Counted from the first letter of the stretch, positions 8,338-17,952 are shown. The stretch: 64,000 bases of DNA from Streptomyces sp. CCM_MD2014 (GCF_000772045.1 NZ_CP009754.1:2852001-2916000), one strand, 5' to 3'. Program-made: numbers and translations. The notes: generated by a model not told the origin, from the letters alone.

Positions 8338-11300
8338 GTGCGGGGCTACGAGAGCCAGGAGCGAGAGCCGGCGGCTGACGTCGACCACCTCTCTCGGTTC
8401 GAGGCCGAGATGAAGCGGCTGAAGACCGAGCGGGAAAAGGCGATCCAGCACGCCGAGGACCTCGGCTACCAGGTCGAGGTGCTGCGCGCCAAGCTGCACG
8501 AGGCGCGGCGCACCATCATGTCCCGGCCCGCCTTCGACGGCGGCGACATCGGGTACCAGGCCGAGCAGTTGCTGCGCAACGCGCAGACGCAGGCCGACCA
8601 GCTGCGCGCCGACGCCGAGCGGGAGCTGAGCCAGGCCCGCGCGCAGACCCAGCGCATCCTCCAGGAGCACGCGGAGCAGGCCGCGCGGCTCCAGGCCGAG
8701 CTGCACCAGGAGGCGGTGACCCGCCGCCAGCAGCTGGACCAGGAGCTGGCCGAGCGCCGGCAGACCGTCGAGTCGCACGTCAACGAGAACGTGGCGTGGG
8801 CGGAGCAGCTGCGCGCCCGCACCGAGCAGCAGGCCCGCCGGCTGCTCGACGAGTCCCGCGCGGAGGCCGAGCAGGCCATGAGCGCCGCCCGCGCGGAGGC
8901 CGAGCGGCTGACCGCCGAGGCCCGTCAGCGGCTGCGCAGCGAGGCGGAGAGCGCCCGCGCGGAGGCCGAGCAGATCCTGCGCCGGGCCCGCACCGACGCG
9001 GAGCGGCTGCTGAACGCCGCCTCCACCCAGGCCCAGGAGGCCACCGACCACGCGGAGCAGCTGCGCAGCTCCACCGCCACCGAGTCGGAGTCCGCCCGCC
9101 GCGAGGCCCAGGAGCTGAGCCGGGCCGCCGAGCAGCGCATGGCGGAGGCCGAGGAGGCGCTGCGCAAGGCGCAGGCCGAGGCCGAGAAGGTGGTCGCCGA
9201 GGCCGAGGAGGCCGCGGCCAAGGCGCTGTCGAGCGCCGAGGCGACCAACGAGCAGCGCACCCGTACCGCCAAGGAGCAGGTCGCCCGGCTGGTCGGCGAG
9301 GCCACCAAGGACGCCGAGAACACCAGGTCCGAGGCCGAGCAGGTGGTCGCGGACGCCCGCGCCGAGGCCGAGCGGATCGTCGCCGAGGCGGCCGAGAAGG
9401 CGCGTACGGTCACGGCCGAGGAGTCGGCCACCCAGCTCGCCAAGGCGGCCAGGACCGCCGAGGAGGTGCTGAACAAGGCGTCGGAGGACGCCAAGCGCAC
9501 CACGAAGGCGGCCACCGAGGAGGCCGAGCGGATCCGTTCCGAGGCCGAGGCCGAGGCGGACCGGCTGCGCGGCGAGGCGCACGACATCGCCGAGCAGCTC
9601 AAGGGCGCGGCGAAGGACGACACCAAGGAGTACCGCGCCAAGACGGTCGAGCTGCAGGAGGAGGCGCGCCGGCTGCGCGGCGAGGCCGAGCAGCTGCGGG
9701 CCGACGCGGTCGAAGAGGGCGAGAAGATCCGCGCCGAGGCCCGCAAGGAGGCCGTGGCGCAGATCGAGGAGGCGGCGAAGTCCGCCGAGGAGCTGCTCGC
9801 CAAGGCCAAGGCGGACGCGGACGAGCTGCGGCAGAGCGCGACGGCGGACGGCGAGAAGGTCCGCGCCGAGGCCATCGAGCGGGCGACGACCCTGCGCCGG
9901 CAGGCCGAGGAGACGCTGGAGCGCACCCGCGCGGAGGCCGAGCGGCACCGCACGGAGGCCGCCGAGCGCGTGGCGGAGCTCCAGGCGGAGGCGGAGCGTG
10001 CCGCCCGTGAGCTGCGCGAGGAGGCCGAGCGCGCCGTCGAGGCACGGCAGGCGGAGGCCGCCGAGGAGCTGACGCGGCTGCACGCCGAGGCCGAGGAGCG
10101 CCGTACCGCCGCCGAGGAGGCGCTGTCCGGGGCCCGCGAGGAGGCCGAGCGGATCCGTCGCGAGGCCGCCGAGGAGAGCGAGCGGCTGCGCACCGAGGCC
10201 GCGGAGCGGATCCGTACGCTCCAGCAGCAGGCCGAGACGGAGGCCGAGCGGCTGCGCACCGAGGCCGCCGCGGACGCGTCCGCCTCCCGCGCGGAGGGCG
10301 AGGCCGTGGCCGTACGGCTGCGCTCGGAGGCGTCCAGCGAGGCGGAGCGGCTGAAGTCGGAGGCGCAGGAGAGCGCCGACCGGGTGCGGGCGGAGGCGCA
10401 GAGCGCCGCCGAGCGCATCGCGGCCGAGGCGTCGGAGGCGCTGGCCGCCGCCCAGGAGGAGGCCGCCCGGCGCCGCCGCGAGGCGGAGGAACTGCTCGGC
10501 TCCGCGCGGCAGGAGGCCGACCAGGAGCGCACGCAGGCCCGCGAGCAGAGCGAGGGGCTGCTGGCCTCGGCGCGCAATCGGGTGGAGGAGGCGCAGGCCG
10601 AGGCGGTGCGGCTGGTCGAGGATGCCGACCGCCGGGCGACCGAGATGGTGTCGGCCGCCGAGCAGCACGCGCAGCAGGTCCGCGAGTCGGTCGCCGGGCT
10701 GCACGAGCAGGCCCAGGAGGAGATCACCGGGCTGCGCAGCGCCGCCGAGCACGCCGCCGAGCGCACCCGGACCGAGGCGCAGGAGGAGGCGGACCGGGTC
10801 CGCGCCGACGCCTACGCGGAGCGGGAGCGGGCGAGCGAGGACGCCGGACGCCTCAGGCGCGAGGCGCAGGAGGAGACCGAGGCCGCCAAGACACTGGCCG
10901 AGCGGACGGTCTCGGAGGCCATCGCGGAGGCCGACCGGATCCGCGCGGACGTCGCCGAGCACGCCCAGCGGGTGCGCACCGAGGCCTCCGACGCCATCGC
11001 CGAGGCCGAGCAGTCCGCGTCGCGCACCCGGGCGGACGCCCGTGAGGACGCCAACCGCATCCGGTCCGACGCGGCGACGCAGGCGGACACCCTGATCACC
11101 GAGGCGCGTTCCGAGGCGGAGCGGCTCACCGCCGAGACGGTGGCCGAGACCGACCGGCTCCGCACGGAGACCCTCGCGGAGGCGGAGCGCGTCACCACCG
11201 AGGCGGCGAGCGAGGCCGAGCGGGTACGGACCGAGGCGGCCACCGAGGCCGAGCGGCTGCGCACCGAGTCGACCGCCGAGGCCGAGCGGGTGCGCGCCGA

Positions 11301-12318
11301 GGCGAGCGCCCGGGCCGAGCAACTGGTCTCGGATGCCACCGGGGAGGCGGAGCGGCTGCGCGCCGAGGCCGCCGACACGGTGGGCTCCGCCCAGCAGCAC
11401 GCGGAGCGGATCCGCGCCGAGGCCGAGCGGGTGCGGACCGAGGCGGCGGCGGAGGCCGAGCGGGTCACCACGGCCGCCCGCGAGGAGGCCGAGCGGACCC
11501 TCGACGAGGCCCGCAAGGACGCCAACAAGCGGCGCTCGGAGGCGGCCGAGCAGGTCGACACGCTCATCACGGAGACCACCGCCGAGGCCGACAAGCTGCT
11601 CACCGAGGCGCAGAAGCAGGCCCAGAAGACCACCGCGGACGCCGAGTCGCAGGCCGACACGATGGTCGGGGCGGCCCGTGCGGAGGCCGACCGGATCCTC
11701 CAGGAGGCGACGGTCGAGGGCAACACCCGGGTGGAGAAGGCCCGTACGGACGCGGACGAGCTGCTGGTCGGCGCCCGGCGGGACGCGACCGCCATAAGGG
11801 AGCGCGCGGAGGAGCTGCGCGAGCGGCTCACCTCCGAGATCGAGGAGCTGCACGAGCGGGCCCGCCGCGAGGCCGCCGAGACGATGAAGTCGGCCGGCGA
11901 CCGCTGCGACGCGCTCGTCAAGGCGGCCGAGGAGCAGCTGGCCAAGGCGGAGGCGAAGGCCAAGGAGCTGGTGTCGGAGGCCAACTCCGAGGCCGGCAAG
12001 GTGCGCATCGCCGCCGTCAAGAAGGCCGAGGGGCTGCTCAAGGAGGCCGAGCAGAAGAAGGCCACCCTGGTCCGCGAGGCCGAGGAGCTGAAGGCGGAGG
12101 CCGTCCGCGAGGCCCGGGCCACGGTCGACGAGGGCAAGCGCGATCTGGAGGTCCTGGTCCGGCGCCGCGAGGACATCAACGCGGAGATCTCCCGGGTGCA
12201 GGACGTGCTGGAGGCACTGGAGTCGTTCGAGGCGCCCGGGGGCGCGAAGGACAACGGCGTGAAGGCCGGAGCCACGGTGGGCGCCCCACGTTCGGGTGGC
12301 AAGTCGTCAGACGGCTAG
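8338..12318 (+). CDS. scy: Scy, polar-growth coiled-coil scaffold
   Basis: 1326 residues from GTG 8338 (GGGA seven bases upstream). This equals the length I recall for S. coelicolor Scy. Apart from a short N-terminal segment (VRGYESQEREPAAD) and a C-terminal tail (after about 1295, GGAKDNGVKAG), the entire protein is coiled coil. The A-E-A-E-R-x repeats mix heptads and hendecads, the arrangement described for the Scy/FilP family. Scy organises the tip-located polarisome with DivIVA and FilP and marks sites for new hyphal tips. filP follows 207 bp downstream. The extreme repetitiveness generates very long false frames on the opposite strand. An upstream ATG at 8308 would add ten unlikely residues. 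Confidence 0.95.
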   Translation: MRGYESQEREPAADVDHLSRFEAEMKRLKTEREKAIQHAEDLGYQVEVLRAKLHEARRTIMSRPAFDGGDIGYQAEQLLRNAQTQADQLRADAERELSQARAQTQRILQEHAEQAARLQAELHQEAVTRRQQLDQELAERRQTVESHVNENVAWAEQLRARTEQQARRLLDESRAEAEQAMSAARAEAERLTAEARQRLRSEAESARAEAEQILRRARTDAERLLNAASTQAQEATDHAEQLRSSTATESESARREAQELSRAAEQRMAEAEEALRKAQAEAEKVVAEAEEAAAKALSSAEATNEQRTRTAKEQVARLVGEATKDAENTRSEAEQVVADARAEAERIVAEAAEKARTVTAEESATQLAKAARTAEEVLNKASEDAKRTTKAATEEAERIRSEAEAEADRLRGEAHDIAEQLKGAAKDDTKEYRAKTVELQEEARRLRGEAEQLRADAVEEGEKIRAEARKEAVAQIEEAAKSAEELLAKAKADADELRQSATADGEKVRAEAIERATTLRRQAEETLERTRAEAERHRTEAAERVAELQAEAERAARELREEAERAVEARQAEAAEELTRLHAEAEERRTAAEEALSGAREEAERIRREAAEESERLRTEAAERIRTLQQQAETEAERLRTEAAADASASRAEGEAVAVRLRSEASSEAERLKSEAQESADRVRAEAQSAAERIAAEASEALAAAQEEAARRRREAEELLGSARQEADQERTQAREQSEGLLASARNRVEEAQAEAVRLVEDADRRATEMVSAAEQHAQQVRESVAGLHEQAQEEITGLRSAAEHAAERTRTEAQEEADRVRADAYAERERASEDAGRLRREAQEETEAAKTLAERTVSEAIAEADRIRADVAEHAQRVRTEASDAIAEAEQSASRTRADAREDANRIRSDAATQADTLITEARSEAERLTAETVAETDRLRTETLAEAERVTTEAASEAERVRTEAATEAERLRTESTAEAERVRAEASARAEQLVSDATGEAERLRAEAADTVGSAQQHAERIRAEAERVRTEAAAEAERVTTAAREEAERTLDEARKDANKRRSEAAEQVDTLITETTAEADKLLTEAQKQAQKTTADAESQADTMVGAARAEADRILQEATVEGNTRVEKARTDADELLVGARRDATAIRERAEELRERLTSEIEELHERARREAAETMKSAGDRCDALVKAAEEQLAKAEAKAKELVSEANSEAGKVRIAAVKKAEGLLKEAEQKKATLVREAEELKAEAVREARATVDEGKRDLEVLVRRREDINAEISRVQDVLEALESFEAPGGAKDNGVKAGATVGAPRSGGKSSDG

Positions 12319-12456
12319 CATCCGGAGTGATTTGGGTGTCTGCTGGAGATCTTTGGCCGAGTCCCGACGGGACCCTTGCCCAAGGCTTTGGCAAGCCATC
12401 CGAGGGTCAGCCACTCAAAAGAGGTGTCATTCTCCGTATCAAACGTGCATCCGCTC

Positions 12457-12484
12457 GATGACACACCGCATTGGCGCCTAGGAT
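12457..12484 (+). promoter_or_regulatory. Predicted filP promoter
   Basis: TAGGAT at 12479-12484 is a perfect match to the TAGRRT -10 box. GATGAC at 12457-12462, 16 bp upstream, is a fair -35. The predicted transcript would have a leader of about 35 nt containing AGGA before the filP ATG. Confidence 0.4.
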
Positions 12485-12525
12485 TCCCTCTATCACCTCA
12501 CCCGGTCTCTTTCGACAGGAACCCC

Positions 12526-13458
12526 ATGAGCGACACTTCCCCCTACGGCTTCGAGCTTGTGCGGCGTGGGTACGACCGCGCTCAGGTGGACGAACGTATC
12601 TCCAAGCTCGTCTCCGACCGTGACAGCGCTCTCACCCGCATCACCGCTCTGGAAAAGCGCATCGAGGAGCTCCACCTCGAGACTCAGAACGCCCAGGCCC
12701 AGGTCAACGACGCCGAGCCGTCGTACGCCGGCCTCGGTGCCCGGGTCGAGAAGATCCTGCGGCTCGCCGAGGAAGAGGCGAAGGACCTGCGCGAGGAGGC
12801 CCGGCGCGCGGCCGAGCAGCACCGCGAGCTGGCCGAGTCGGCCGCCCAGCAGGTGCGCAACGACGCGGAGTCGTACGCCGCCGAGCGCAAGGCCAAGGCC
12901 GAGGACGAGGGCGTCCGGATCGTCGAGAAGGCCAAGGGCGACGCCTCCCAGCTGCGTTCCGAGGCGCAGAAGGACGCGCAGTCCAAGCGCGACGAGGCGG
13001 ACGCGCTCTTCGAGGAGACCCGCGCCAAGGCCGCGCAGGCCGCCGCCGACTTCGAGACCAACCTCGCCAAGCGCCGCGAGCAGTCCGAGCGGGACCTGGC
13101 CTCCCGTCAGGCCAAGGCCGAGAAGCGGCTCGCGGAGATCGAGCACCGCGCGGAGCAGCTTCGCCTGGAGGCGGAGAAGCTGCGCACGGACGCCGAGCGC
13201 CGGGCCCGCCAGACCGTGGAGACGGCCCAGCGCCAGTCCGAGGACATCGTGGCCGACGCCAACGCCAAGGCCGACCGGATCCGTTCGGAGTCCGAGCGCG
13301 AGCTGGCCGCCCTCACCAACCGCCGCGACTCCATCAACGCGCAGCTGACCAACGTGCGCGAGATGCTGGCGTCCCTCACGGGCGCCGCGGTGGCCGCCGC
13401 TCCGGCGGTCGAGGACGAGTCGGTCTCCCGCGGGGTGCCGGCCCAGCAGTCCCGCTGA
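12526..13458 (+). CDS. filP: FilP, intermediate-filament-like coiled-coil protein
   Basis: 310 residues from ATG 12526 with AGGA upstream, again the length I recall for S. coelicolor FilP. The N-terminal DivIVA-like motif YGFELVRRGYDRAQVDERI (6-24) is followed by a near-continuous coiled coil (about 25-285) and a short A/V/P-rich tail. FilP self-assembles into filaments behind the hyphal tip, gives cells rigidity, and interacts with Scy and DivIVA. Placement right after scy is the conserved streptomycete arrangement. An upstream ATG at 12376 in the same frame is followed by residues unlike the family and was rejected. Confidence 0.95.
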   Translation: MSDTSPYGFELVRRGYDRAQVDERISKLVSDRDSALTRITALEKRIEELHLETQNAQAQVNDAEPSYAGLGARVEKILRLAEEEAKDLREEARRAAEQHRELAESAAQQVRNDAESYAAERKAKAEDEGVRIVEKAKGDASQLRSEAQKDAQSKRDEADALFEETRAKAAQAAADFETNLAKRREQSERDLASRQAKAEKRLAEIEHRAEQLRLEAEKLRTDAERRARQTVETAQRQSEDIVADANAKADRIRSESERELAALTNRRDSINAQLTNVREMLASLTGAAVAAAPAVEDESVSRGVPAQQSR

Positions 13459-13507
13459 GGCGGTCCGGCCCACGCGGGGCGGACGCCTGCTGAATACGTA
13501 CGAAGAA

Positions 13508-13549
13508 GGACGAGGCCTTCTGTCACTGGGGTGGCAGCGGGCCTCGTCC
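13508..13549 (+). terminator. Inverted repeat after filP
   Basis: GGACGAGGC at 13508-13516 pairs with GCCTCGTCC at 13541-13549 across a 24-base loop. There is no T tract. It sits 50 bases after filP and 19 bases before the first ABC ATPase start. It could terminate filP transcription or act in the ABC leader. Confidence 0.5.
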
Positions 13550-13567
13550 CGTTCTAGCGTGGGCGCC

Positions 13568-14557
13568 ATGATCGAGCTCGAGGGGCTGACCAAGCGGTAC
13601 GGCGAGAAGGTGGCGGTCAACAACCTCTCCTTCACCGTCAGACCCGGCATCATCACGGGCTTCCTCGGCCCCAACGGCGCGGGCAAGTCGACCACCATGC
13701 GGATGGTGCTGGGCCTGGACCGGCCCACCGCCGGCGACGTGCGGATCGACGGCAAGCACTACGACGAACTCGCTGATCCGCTGACGTACATCGGCGCGCT
13801 GCTCGAGGCCAAGGCGTGGCACGGCGGGCGCAGCGCCTACAACCACCTGCTGTGCCTCGCGCAGAGCAACGGCATTCCGGCGAAGCGGGTGCGCGAGGTC
13901 CTGGACACGGTCGGGCTGTCGGCGGTCGCCCGGAAGAAGACCAAGGGCTTCTCCCTCGGTATGGGGCAGCGGCTCGGCATCGCCGGCGCGCTCCTCGGCG
14001 ACCCGCGGATCCTGATGTTCGACGAGCCGGTCAACGGGCTCGACCCCGAGGGCATCCACTGGATCCGCAACCTGATGAAGACCCTGGCCTCCCAGGGCCG
14101 GACGGTCTTCGTCTCCTCCCATCTGATGAGCGAGATGGCGCTGACCGCCGACCATCTGGTCGTCATCGGCCAGGGCAGGCTCCTCGCGGACACCTCGATG
14201 GCCGAGTTCATCGCGGAGAACTCCCGCAGCTACGTCCGGATCCGCACCCCGCAGCGCGAGCAGCTGCTCGACGCGCTGCACGACGCCGGGGTCCCGGTCG
14301 TCGAGGCGGGCGACGGGGTGCTGGAGGTGGACGGCGACAAGTCCGAGGCGGTCGGCGAGCTGGCGGCGCGGCGGCAGATCGTGCTGCACGAGCTGAGCCC
14401 GCAGCGCGCCTCGCTGGAGGAGGCGTTCATGCAGCTCACCGCGGAATCCGTGGAGTACCACGCCCACGACGGGCAGCCGCCCGGCACGCTGCCGCAGCAG
14501 CAACAGCCACCGGGGCAGCCGCCGCGGCAGTGGGGCAGCGACTGGAAGAGGGGTTGA
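13568..14557 (+). CDS. ABC transporter ATP-binding protein, pair 1
   Basis: 329 residues. Walker A is GPNGAGKST (about 35-43), the signature is in the SLGMGQR form typical of BcrA-like exporters, Walker B is ILMFDEPVNGLDPEG and the switch His is in VSSHLMSE. A Pro/Gln-rich tail (PPGTLPQQQQPPGQPPRQW) ends the protein. It energises the membrane subunit encoded two bases downstream. BcrA-type systems usually export antibiotics or lipids, but the substrate here is unknown. The ATG at 13568 follows a TAGCGT -10 box (13554-13559) so closely that the message may be leaderless. A second, related pair follows directly. Confidence 0.92.
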   Translation: MIELEGLTKRYGEKVAVNNLSFTVRPGIITGFLGPNGAGKSTTMRMVLGLDRPTAGDVRIDGKHYDELADPLTYIGALLEAKAWHGGRSAYNHLLCLAQSNGIPAKRVREVLDTVGLSAVARKKTKGFSLGMGQRLGIAGALLGDPRILMFDEPVNGLDPEGIHWIRNLMKTLASQGRTVFVSSHLMSEMALTADHLVVIGQGRLLADTSMAEFIAENSRSYVRIRTPQREQLLDALHDAGVPVVEAGDGVLEVDGDKSEAVGELAARRQIVLHELSPQRASLEEAFMQLTAESVEYHAHDGQPPGTLPQQQQPPGQPPRQWGSDWKRG

Positions 14558-14559
14558 GC

Positions 14560-15330
14560 ATGGCGGCGACACAGGTCCTCCGATCCGAGTGGACCAAGAT
14601 CCGGTCGGTCGCATCCACGGTGTGGACGCTGGGCCTCGCCGTGGTCGTCACCATCGCCCTCGGCATGCTGATCTCGGCCCTGTCGAAGAACGAGTTCTCC
14701 GACATGAGCCGGCGGGACCAGCTCTCCTTCGACCCGACCTTCATCAGCTTCGCGGGCACGAGCCTCGGCCAGCTGGCGATGATCGTGTTCGGAGTGCTGG
14801 TGGTGGGCAACGAGTACAGCACCGGCATGATCCGCACCTCGCTGGCCGCCGTGCCGAAACGGGGCACGTTCCTGTTCAGCAAGATCGCGGTGGCGACCGC
14901 ACTGGCGCTGGTCGTGGGCATGGTCACCAGCTTCGCCACGTTCTTCCTCGGTCAGGCGATGCTCGGCGACCTGAAGGCGTCGATCGGCGACCCCGGCGTG
15001 CTCCGCGCGGTGTTCGGCGGGGGCCTCTACATGACCCTCATCGCGATGTTCTCGATGGGCGTCGCCGCGATGCTCCGCTCCCCCATGCTGTCGCTGGGCA
15101 TCCTGATGCCGTTCTTCTTCCTGATCTCCAACATCCTGGGCAACGTCCCCGCGACGGAGAAGGTCGGCCGGTTCCTGCCCGACCAGGCCGGCAGCAAGAT
15201 CATGCAGGTGGTCACGCCGATCGACGACGACGTGCCGTACGGGCCGTGGGGCGGCCTCGGGATCATGGCACTGTGGGTGATCGCGGCACTCGTGGGCGGG
15301 TACGCGGTGCTGAAGCGCAGGGACGCCTAG
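14560..15330 (+). CDS. ABC-2 type permease, pair 1
   Basis: 256 residues, six hydrophobic helices. It begins with the amphipathic LRSEWTKIRSVASTVWT, shared by streptomycete ABC-2 permeases, and carries the conserved NEYSTGMIRTSLAAVPKRG loop after TM2. It starts two bases after the ATPase stop, so the pair is translationally coupled. It forms the translocation path of an exporter of unknown substrate. It is paralogous to the permease at 16733-17602. Confidence 0.9.
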   Translation: MAATQVLRSEWTKIRSVASTVWTLGLAVVVTIALGMLISALSKNEFSDMSRRDQLSFDPTFISFAGTSLGQLAMIVFGVLVVGNEYSTGMIRTSLAAVPKRGTFLFSKIAVATALALVVGMVTSFATFFLGQAMLGDLKASIGDPGVLRAVFGGGLYMTLIAMFSMGVAAMLRSPMLSLGILMPFFFLISNILGNVPATEKVGRFLPDQAGSKIMQVVTPIDDDVPYGPWGGLGIMALWVIAALVGGYAVLKRRDA

Positions 15331-15455
15331 AAGAGACTCCTCGGCGCGTCGGATTTTGCCCGGGCTTGAACGGAACCGTCAGCGCGTGGATATCCTCCTA
15401 ACCCTTACGGGGGCGTGTGCCCTGCTGTCCCTGAACCTTCCGATGGGTGCGGAGC

Positions 15456-16736
15456 ATGATCGAGGCAGTCGGCCTGACCAAGCGCTACGGCGACAAGACC
15501 GCTGTGTACAACCTTTCCTTCCAGGTGCGGCCCGGTGCCGTCACCGGCTTCCTGGGGCCCAACGGCTCGGGCAAGTCGACGACGATGCGGATGATCCTGG
15601 GCCTGGACAACCCCACCTCGGGGCACGTGACGATCGGCGGCCACCCGTACCGCAAACTGCCCAACGCCGCACGCCACGTCGGCGCGCTGCTCGACGCCAA
15701 GGCGGTGCACGGCGGCCGGGCCGCCCGCAACCACCTGCTGAGCCTCGCCCAGCTGTCCGGCATCCCCGCCCGCCGGGTGGACGAGGTGCTCGGCGTGGTG
15801 GGCCTCCAGGACGTGGCCAAGCGGCGTTCCAAGGGCTTCTCCCTCGGCATGGGCCAGCGGCTCGGCATCGCCGCCGCGCTGCTCGGCGACCCCCAGGTGC
15901 TGCTCTTCGACGAGCCGGTCAACGGCCTCGACCCGGAGGGCATCCACTGGGTGCGCAACCTGATGAAGGCGCTCGCGGCGGAGGGACGCACCGTCTTCGT
16001 CTCCTCGCACCTGATGAGCGAGATGGCGCTGACCGCCGACCACCTGATCGTCATCGGGCGCGGCCAGCTGCTCGCCGACATGAGCGTGACGGACTTCATC
16101 TCGGCCAACTCCGCGGACTTCGCGCGCGTGCGCACGCCGGACACCGAGCCGCAGCTGCGCGAGAAGCTGACCTCCGCGCTGACCGAGGCGGGCGGCCACG
16201 TGCTGCCCGAGCAGGACGGCGCGCTGCGGGTGACGGGCCTCGCCCTCCCCCGGATCAGCGACATCGCGCACGAGTCCGACGTACGGCTGTGGGAGCTGTC
16301 GCCGCACCAGGCCTCGCTGGAGGAGGCGTACATGCGGATGACGCAGGGCGCCGTGGACTACCGGTCGACCGCCGACCAGAAGGCGGGGCTCCAGCAGCCC
16401 CTGCCGCCCGGTGCGCAGCCTCCGATGCCGGTGCCCGGGCAGGGTCAGCCGGGGTGGTACGCCCCGCCGCCGCCCCAGCAGGGCGGTCAGCCCTTCGCCG
16501 CGCCGCAGGGCGCCCCGGGCCAGGCCCCGGCGGGCCCGTACGGCGCCCCGCAGGCGCCCGGCGCGCTGCCGGGCGGTCAGCCGGCCAACCCGTACACGGC
16601 GCAGCAGGCGCCGCAGGCCCAGCCGGCCCCGCAGACGCCCCAGCCGCCCGCCGCGGCTCCCGCACCCCCCACCGCCGCCCCGGCGCCCGCCTCCGCGCCC
16701 GTCACCGACCCGACCAAGCCCGAGGACGCCCGATGA
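15456..16736 (+). CDS. ABC transporter ATP-binding protein, pair 2, with long P/Q/A tail
   Basis: 426 residues. The N-terminal ~300 residues are a complete BcrA-like nucleotide-binding domain very similar to the pair-1 ATPase: Walker A GPNGSGKST, signature SLGMGQR, Walker B VLLFDEPVNGLDPEG. The last ~125 residues are low-complexity Pro/Gln/Ala/Gly (runs such as PPPPQQGGQPFAAPQ), probably disordered, and unusual for a cytoplasmic ABC subunit. ATG 15456 was chosen by alignment to its paralogue, and GTG 15447 is an alternative with an equally poor ribosome site. The stop overlaps the permease start as ATGA. The pair looks like a tandem duplication of 13568-15330. Confidence 0.9.
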   Translation: MIEAVGLTKRYGDKTAVYNLSFQVRPGAVTGFLGPNGSGKSTTMRMILGLDNPTSGHVTIGGHPYRKLPNAARHVGALLDAKAVHGGRAARNHLLSLAQLSGIPARRVDEVLGVVGLQDVAKRRSKGFSLGMGQRLGIAAALLGDPQVLLFDEPVNGLDPEGIHWVRNLMKALAAEGRTVFVSSHLMSEMALTADHLIVIGRGQLLADMSVTDFISANSADFARVRTPDTEPQLREKLTSALTEAGGHVLPEQDGALRVTGLALPRISDIAHESDVRLWELSPHQASLEEAYMRMTQGAVDYRSTADQKAGLQQPLPPGAQPPMPVPGQGQPGWYAPPPPQQGGQPFAAPQGAPGQAPAGPYGAPQAPGALPGGQPANPYTAQQAPQAQPAPQTPQPPAAAPAPPTAAPAPASAPVTDPTKPEDAR

Positions 16737-17602
16737 GCACCCCCCAGCCCCCGACGCAGCAGGCCGCGCCCGACTGGCACGCGGCGCCCGGTTCGCCGTA
16801 CCCGACCTACACCTCGCCGATCCCGGTGGTGCGCACGACCCTCCTGCACGCCCTGGCCTCCGAGTGGACGAAGATCAAGTCGGTGCGCTCGACGATGTGG
16901 ACGCTGGGCGTGTTCGTCCTGCTGGTCCTCGGCATCGGGCTGCTGACCGGCGCGGTGGTGGCGAGTTCGGACTCCGACCTGGCCGGCGAGAGCGCGCTGA
17001 GCCTCGGCTTCTTCGGGCTGCTGCTCGGCAGCATCTGCGTGATCACCCTCGGCGTGCTGACCACGGCGTCCGAGTACGGCACGGGCATGATCCGCACGAC
17101 GATGACGGCCTGCCCCAGCCGCGGCCGGGTGCTGGCGGCCAAGGGCATCGTGTTCTTCCTGGTCGCCTTCGTGGTGACCCTGGTGTCGGCGACGCTGATC
17201 GGCCTCGTCCACGTGTCCATGCTGGAGGGCCACGGCGCCGGCGATCCCACCGGCGAGGAGTGGCTGAAGGGCACCGTCGGCGTCTCGCTCTACGTCGCGC
17301 TGCTCGGGCTGCTCTCGCTGGCCGTCGGTTCGATCATCCGGCACTCGGCGGGCGCCATCACCATCATGATCGGCGTCCTGCTCGCGCCGCTGGTGATCGC
17401 CCTGTTCATGTTCTCGGAGTCGCTCAAGGACGTGCAGCAGGCCCTGTTCGAGTACTCGATCCCGAACCAGATGAGCATCTTCTACGCCAACTCGCTCTCC
17501 GAGTCCGGGCCCTCGGGCTGGGACCCGCTGTGGATCGTGCTCGGCGTGACGGCGGCCGTGTTCGCCGCCGCCTTCGTCCTGCTGGAGAAGCGGGACGTGT
17601 AG
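16733..17602 (+). CDS. ABC-2 type permease, pair 2
   Basis: 289 residues. A 40-residue Pro/Gln/Tyr-rich cytoplasmic N-terminus (STPQPPTQQAAPDWHAAPG) precedes the conserved LASEWTKIKSVRSTMWTLG and six membrane helices. The SEYGTGMIRTTMTACPSRG loop matches the paralogue's. The start codon overlaps the ATPase stop (ATGA). The extra N-terminal region and the partner's tail are both low-complexity, so contact between them is possible but unproven. The substrate is unknown. Confidence 0.9.
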   Translation: MSTPQPPTQQAAPDWHAAPGSPYPTYTSPIPVVRTTLLHALASEWTKIKSVRSTMWTLGVFVLLVLGIGLLTGAVVASSDSDLAGESALSLGFFGLLLGSICVITLGVLTTASEYGTGMIRTTMTACPSRGRVLAAKGIVFFLVAFVVTLVSATLIGLVHVSMLEGHGAGDPTGEEWLKGTVGVSLYVALLGLLSLAVGSIIRHSAGAITIMIGVLLAPLVIALFMFSESLKDVQQALFEYSIPNQMSIFYANSLSESGPSGWDPLWIVLGVTAAVFAAAFVLLEKRDV

Positions 17603-17619
17603 GGCGGCCGGACCGGCCC

Positions 17620-17952
17620 TCAGAACCTCGGCGCGTTACGGGACCGCTGCACCCGCGTGGTGCGGCGGTCCTTCGCGTTCCAGCACGCCTTGTGCCAGTG
17701 CCGGCGGTCGTCGACGCCCGCGTGGGCGGGCCAGGCCACCACGTGCGGGACTCCGTCCGGAATGAGCTGGTCGCACCCCGGGCAGCGGTACGACTTCCCC
17801 TGCGCGCTCGCGCCCGCCACGTGCCGGACGCTCCACTCCTCGCCCTGCCAGCTCTCCGAGGACTGCCAGCCGCCGTAGCGGCCGGAGCCGTCCTCCTCGG
17901 CGCTCCGGCCGGAGGAACCGGCTCCCTTGGGTCGGTTGCGACGCGGGGACAC
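17620..17952 (-). CDS. Small Cys/His protein, possible zinc site
   Basis: 110 residues from GTG 17952, preceded by GAGG at a good distance. The first 30 residues are basic and disordered (SPRRNRPKGAGSS). The body contains C-P-G-C, then WPAHAG, then RRHWHKACW, a set of Cys and His residues spaced like a degenerate zinc ribbon or HNH-like knuckle. The C-terminus is Arg-rich. In streptomycete genomes the family is often labelled ATP/GTP-binding protein, but no P-loop is visible and I would not use that name. It is convergent with the ABC operon and divergent from the oxidoreductase gene. The function is unknown. Confidence 0.75.
   Translation of the reverse strand: MSPRRNRPKGAGSSGRSAEEDGSGRYGGWQSSESWQGEEWSVRHVAGASAQGKSYRCPGCDQLIPDGVPHVVAWPAHAGVDDRRHWHKACWNAKDRRTTRVQRSRNAPRF

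Noticed and set aside
7834..11853. Open frame of 1339 codons on the minus strand opposite scy
   Set aside because: It is the antisense of the repetitive GC-rich scy coding sequence. It consists of Leu/Gly/Arg simple repeats with no domains, and scy itself matches a known family in full.
8338..12318. Short periodic DNA repeats in scy resembling a CRISPR or tandem array
   Set aside because: The period follows coiled-coil codons (heptad/hendecad) and varies constantly; there are no spacers.
14230..16736. Recent recombination or fusion between the two ABC pairs
   Set aside because: Both pairs are complete and clearly diverged at many positions, consistent with an old duplication.
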